This document shows positions 59,646-64,000 of a stretch of 64,000 nucleotides of DNA, in pieces. This stretch comes from Coptis chinensis (Eukaryota > Streptophyta > Magnoliopsida > Ranunculales > Ranunculaceae). The notes beneath the pieces are model-generated. The model ran no database searches and was not told the DNA's origin. It was given only the letters and a program-made list of their open reading frames with translations. The position numbers were made by a program, and so were the translations under genes. The stretch covers positions 56,011,501 through 56,075,500 of the forward strand of contig CM027378.1 in assembly GCA_015680905.1 (NCBI GenBank). Reading direction: 5' to 3'. Every line of letters starts with the position of its first letter. Position 1 is the stretch's first letter.

Positions 59646-61309
59646 ATATTAGTTCCTCTTCATCAAATCAGGTTACATATTGCCCGTGTTTTCAGCTAGT
59701 TTGGTATGCTCACACTTATCTAATTCTAACCGAATACGTACAAGGTGTTATAGGCTCCATGGTTTTCTCCAAGCTTAGGTTTATCACATACAATTTTTCA
59801 AGAGAAGGACTTTACATGTTTGGATTATTAAGAAGCTTAAGTAACTACTATTATTTTTATCAAAGAGCACTCCCCATCAATTAGTTACATTTCAATCGAA
59901 ATTTAAAGGAGCTCCATATTGCTAAACACGGCAAATTTACATTATTAGAATATTAGAAAAAAATTTACTATGAAGGCATAACCTTTAGAGAATTTTCATA
60001 CTAAGGACGTTCTTTATGCGAATTATTTAGGGACATCACTGTCGAAGTCACTGCAAGTAATACAGGTTGAGTTGGGTCTTGATCCCATGAATCGTACTTT
60101 TGATACCATATAAAAATATATGCTCACTCAAATCGTTAAAATAACCATAAGCCAAACTAAGCTCAACACATAAATAAATAAATAATAATAAAAAAAAAAA
60201 TTGTAATAAATGTAAGCCAATTTAAAAGTTATACCTTGATCCAATCAATTGTTTATATAAAAAACGTCAAACTTGAATTTGCCCCTTCATTGCAACTACT
60301 TTTTGCCAATCTTAATTAGACAACAAATGTTGATATCCACTTTTGAAACATGGTACAACATTCTTCAAGCTTGTACTTTGGAGTTGTGTGCCTTTTTTGC
60401 TGCACAAACATACGTTATAAGACTTGATATTTCCATGTATTGTCCTGTCATTCTTCATCATTTTGTATGAGTACGAAAAAAATGGAGCTAGCAACTAAAA
60501 AAGGTGGATCGAGATTCATTGAGTACACAGAAGCGTATGTCTAACCATTTGAGAAATTCTTACGTACCTACGTAGAAATAGCATTTGTGCTAGGGACAAC
60601 ATGGAACAATACAAATAAGTTTGTGCTACACATGAGAACATATATCCTGCAAATAATTAATCAGACCCCTGCAATTTGGCCATGATTGGCGAACTACAGT
60701 GTGCCAATGACATTACTAGCTAATAAAAAAATTAAGCAAAACTTGTATCCATGCATGCTTCAGTTGAGGTATGTTAGAGAGGCTAATACATTCCATGTTG
60801 TCTAATTATACTATCTTACCTTTTTCATGATTGAAACAGGTAAGATACCTAAGTATTGTTCTATACCTAAATTAATATATTAGTTTGTGTTAATGAAACA
60901 GTTACACACTTATTTCCTCCGATAATATATTACAAACCTATAGTGTTTGTAAATCATATCAAATTGTCAAGGTTGGCATGTATTTGTTTGCACATGATTC
61001 GTTCTTCTACGTACGTGCCCTAATATCATCACAACCTTATATATTTTGGTTCAAAAGTTAAACTTGTCATATGAAGTTAATATTCCCACTAATATCTAAA
61101 AAAATATCACCTAAGTTTAATTCATATATATCCATGGAAAGAAATAGATATTCATAATATAAATGCAATAAGACAACCATAGAACAAAATAAATGAGAAT
61201 AAATTAGGAGTTTGATGAAAAGGTGTTTAGATCAAATCCAACTTAATGAAACAATTATTATAGAAAAAAATAAATACAAAAAGAAAAAAATAAATGCAAC
61301 AATAATACT
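59646..61309. other. Intergenic, nothing recognised
   Basis: AT-rich, with only short frames lacking domains. It begins right after the solo LTR target duplication and ends at the copia fossil. Confidence 0.4.
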
Positions 61310-64000
61310 TGCCTTGAAAAATCTCAAGGCAATTCTCATGGTTAGATACACATGCAACATAACATTCGTAAATCTATGTCCATTTTCAATAAATGATTAC
61401 ATAAATGATTTTTATTGACTTAAGAATGTTAGAATGATTACATCTTGTATTTATACTATACACTTTACAACTGAATTAGTTACAAAAAGCTGATGACGTG
61501 TCTTAATCTTGACTTGATTGATTCTCTTGACTGCCGACTTCATTTATCCTTGCCTGATTGGAATCATGTATATCCTTAATAGCCCCCTTCAAGCTGAAGG
61601 GAGAAGATTGAACTGAAAGCTTGGAAAGTAAGAGTTTGAACCTATGACATGATAATCCCTTGGTAAATATGTCTACAAGTTGGTCTTTGGTACATAAATA
61701 TCTAACATCCAAGAACTTTGAAGTAACCAGCTCTCTAACATAGTGATAATCAATTTCCACATGTTTTGTTCTTGCATGAAAAACATGGTTGTTTGCCAAG
61801 GAGATTGCACTTATATTATCACAATAAATGATTGGACTTCTGACAAGTGGAACCTTGAGGTTTTTAAACAGAGTACATAACCAAAACAATCCAGCAGTTG
61901 TATGTGCCAATGCCCTGTACTCAGCTTCAGTGGAAGATCTTGCTACTATGTGTTTTTTCTTGGCAGACCAAGAAATAGGATTTGATCCCAAAAATACACA
62001 AAAACCTATAATAGACCTCCTGTCCATAGGACAACCTGCCCAAATAGCATCAGTGAAGGCATTCAAATGTAATGAACCCTTTTCTAAACCACAGACCATG
62101 AGTAATAGTTCCTTTCAAATATCTTAAAATCTTTTTAACAACACTCGTGTGTCTGTCTAGTTTTATGCATGAATTGACACACTAAATTGACAGCAAAAGA
62201 AACATCAGGCCTAGTCCAGGTTAAATATTGAAGACCACCTACAAGTGACCTATAAGAAGTAGGATCTACAAGCAATTTTCCAGTATGACCATCCAATTTG
62301 CAACTACTAGATATTGGTGTTCGTGATGGTTTTGCATTAAGCATATTTGCTTTACTAAGTAAATCATAAATATACTTAGTTTGAGAGTTGAATAGACCTG
62401 AAGACTGCCTTTTTACTTCTAATCCTAGAAAAATGATGCACAAATCCTAAGTCCTTCATTGAAAAAATAGCACTCCACTGAGTAATAATCCTTTGATATG
62501 TGATGGAGCAGCTACTATACCTGTTACCAAGATGCTGATCAGACCCCAAATGTGCATTTTATTACTTTTACAATGCTTCAAATGTGCATTTTATTACTTT
62601 TACAATGCTTCAAATGTGTATTTTATTACTTTTACAATGCTTCAAATATGTCATTCTTATGCTTAATAAATAGACAACTTATAGCTTTTACTGCCATTTG
62701 CAGGTTATAGGCCTTTTCAAACCACTTATCGTAAAAGATGCATTTTAGTGCCAAAAGGAGCTCTATTAACGCTTATTATGAAGACTCTAGCTTACAGGAG
62801 AAAATGCTGAAAAGTTAAAGTCAACGGTCAATAACCCAAACCCAGAAGACTGAAGATTATGGTGCAGCCTTGTCTCAAAAGTAGCATTGCATAACCAAAA
62901 CTTGCTCAATAAGAAAACCAAAAGCAAAAGCATAAAGGAAAAAAGCAAACTCATGAGGTGTCTTGCATCTAGGAAAAAAACATAAAGCAAACTCATGAGG
63001 TGGCTTGAACCCAATGGATGAGGGCAAATATGTAACTTGTAAAAGGTGTAGTATATAAACCAAAAAGTAAGAGAAGAAAGAGCACATAGACTTAATCTAT
63101 GGTCATGTAGGAGTAGTGTAGAATTTCAATTCAAGTCCTTTATTTTTCCAAGCCTTTTATTTGCTTTATTTCCCTTTTGTTATTTATCAAGTTTTTCAAT
63201 TCAATTTGTTATTCAATCCAAGTTTTATATGTTTTGCAATCTCTACTCAATGTTTTCATTCAACCCAAGTTTTATTTCATTGCTTTTATTCAAGTCTTCA
63301 TTTTAATACAAGTCGATCATATTCTTTTTGCAAACCCAATCAAGTTAGAAACTTTAAAGGATCAAACCATTGAAACTACCTTTCCCCCTTCATCAAACTA
63401 TCATTCATTCATCTTGAACATTCCATGGTGAACCTCATCAAACTCCCCTATTTCTACATCAACAGATGTCATCCACATAAACTAACACATATGTTACTGA
63501 CTTTGAACTCTTTAAAACAAACAAAAAGTGATCTGCTTCAGATGTAACAAATCCAAAACCAAGGAGAGCTTGATATAGTTCTTCATACCAGGCCCTAGAG
63601 GCCTATTTTAGGCCATATAAGGACTTTGGTAATTTACAGACATATGTTGATCTTTGAGGATACACAAAACCTTGAGGCTAAGTCATGTAGACTTCTTCCT
63701 TGAGATAATGACCATGAAGGAAGGCATTTGAGACATCAAGTTGTCTTACATCCCAGTTGAAAGGAACAACTAAGGAAAGAATAATCTTGATGGTAGATGG
63801 CTTTGTAACTGGACTGAAGATTTCATCATAATCTAAACCACTTTTATGAAGATAACCTTTAGTAACCAATCTAACTTTAAACTTATCTATAGATCCATCC
63901 TCTTTTTTTTTTAGTCGAAAGACCCACTTGCATGTGCTTTAAAACATTTTGATGAGAGGAGTAGGGAACTAAGATCCAGGTACCAGTTTTAATTAATGCA
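61310..64000 (-). mobile_element. Ty1/copia fossil: RT and RNase H, possible 3' LTR
   Basis: Minus-strand translations match Ty1/copia. About 63869-63680 gives the RT start (GLDYDEIFSPVTKPSTIKII, DVSNAFLHGHYLKEEVYM). About 62443-62135 gives the RT end (PSRTPISSSCKLDG, LVGGLQYLTWTRPDVSFAVN). About 62099-61590 gives RNase H (HLNAFTDAIWAGCPMDRRS, ARSSTEAEYRALAHT, HVEIDYHYVRE). A purine tract GAAGGGGGC near 61585 is followed on that strand by LTR-like sequence with GTATAAATAC and CAATAAAAA, so the 3' LTR probably spans about 61310-61580. It continues beyond the right edge. Broken, with several breaks, and interrupted by a solo LTR. Confidence 0.8.
62536..63464. mobile_element. Solo LTR inserted in the copia fossil, 929 bp
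   Basis: Bounded by TG (TGATCAGACCCCAAATG) and CA (TTTCTACATCAACA). Flanking 5-bp sequences GATGC (62531-62535) and GATGT (63465-63469) match at 4 of 5. Copia RT sequence stops and resumes exactly at these points. It contains about three 35-bp tandem units (CAAATGTGCATTTTATTACT and relatives, 62543-62650). No internal genes. A Ty3/gypsy origin is likely from the start motif, but unproven. Confidence 0.75.

Overview
The window is nuclear DNA of a flowering plant, most likely a eudicot. It is AT-rich, has intron-bearing plant genes (a NOB1 ribosome-biogenesis nuclease, a PLIP-type plastid lipase, an intronless PPR40-like PPR gene), a nuclear tRNA-Ala(AGC), and nested transposons of nearly every plant class. 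Only four loci look functional: NOB1 (13166-16390, +), tRNA-Ala (23235-23307, -), the lipase (32791-36669, +) and the PPR gene (51720-53747, -).

Layout. 1-1430: tail of a Tat-like Ty3/gypsy fossil. 1790-2990: LINE RNase H fragment (-) split by a tandem pair of SINE-like repeats. 3005: a Helitron 3' end. 4468-7071: FAR1/FRS-like pseudogene (-), cut at its 5' end by a 412-bp fold-back Mutator-type MITE. 9050-12471: LTR remnants and a degenerate short repeat. 13166-16390: NOB1. 17130-21584: a 4.5-kb non-autonomous Helitron (-) full of a 55-bp tandem repeat, then a Ty1/copia gag-protease fossil. 23235: tRNA. 24200-29881: a TATCGG-rich MITE split by a related 5.3-kb Helitron (+), so the two arrays face each other. 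31604-32383: two head-to-tail copies of the same MITE. 32791-36669: lipase. 38640-44657: an L1-type LINE tail that hosts a 173-bp Helitron and a 4.27-kb LTR element, which itself hosts a small MITE. 44658-45752: a Pack-MULE carrying the 5' part of a PERK receptor-kinase gene. 47340-49670: BSL1-like phosphatase pseudogene. 51720-53747: PPR gene. 56687-59645: a 2.96-kb solo LTR. 61310-64000: a Ty1/copia fossil interrupted by a 929-bp solo LTR and running off the right edge.

The genes do not form a functional cluster: the lipase and PPR products are expected in plastid and mitochondrion, and NOB1 in the cytosol on pre-40S particles. The most unusual part is the inverted pair of related Helitrons, both built from 55-bp arrays with internal copies of a 3'-terminal segment, one placed precisely between A and T inside an older MITE. 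All boundaries, target duplications and homologies were read by eye; no alignment or database search was run.
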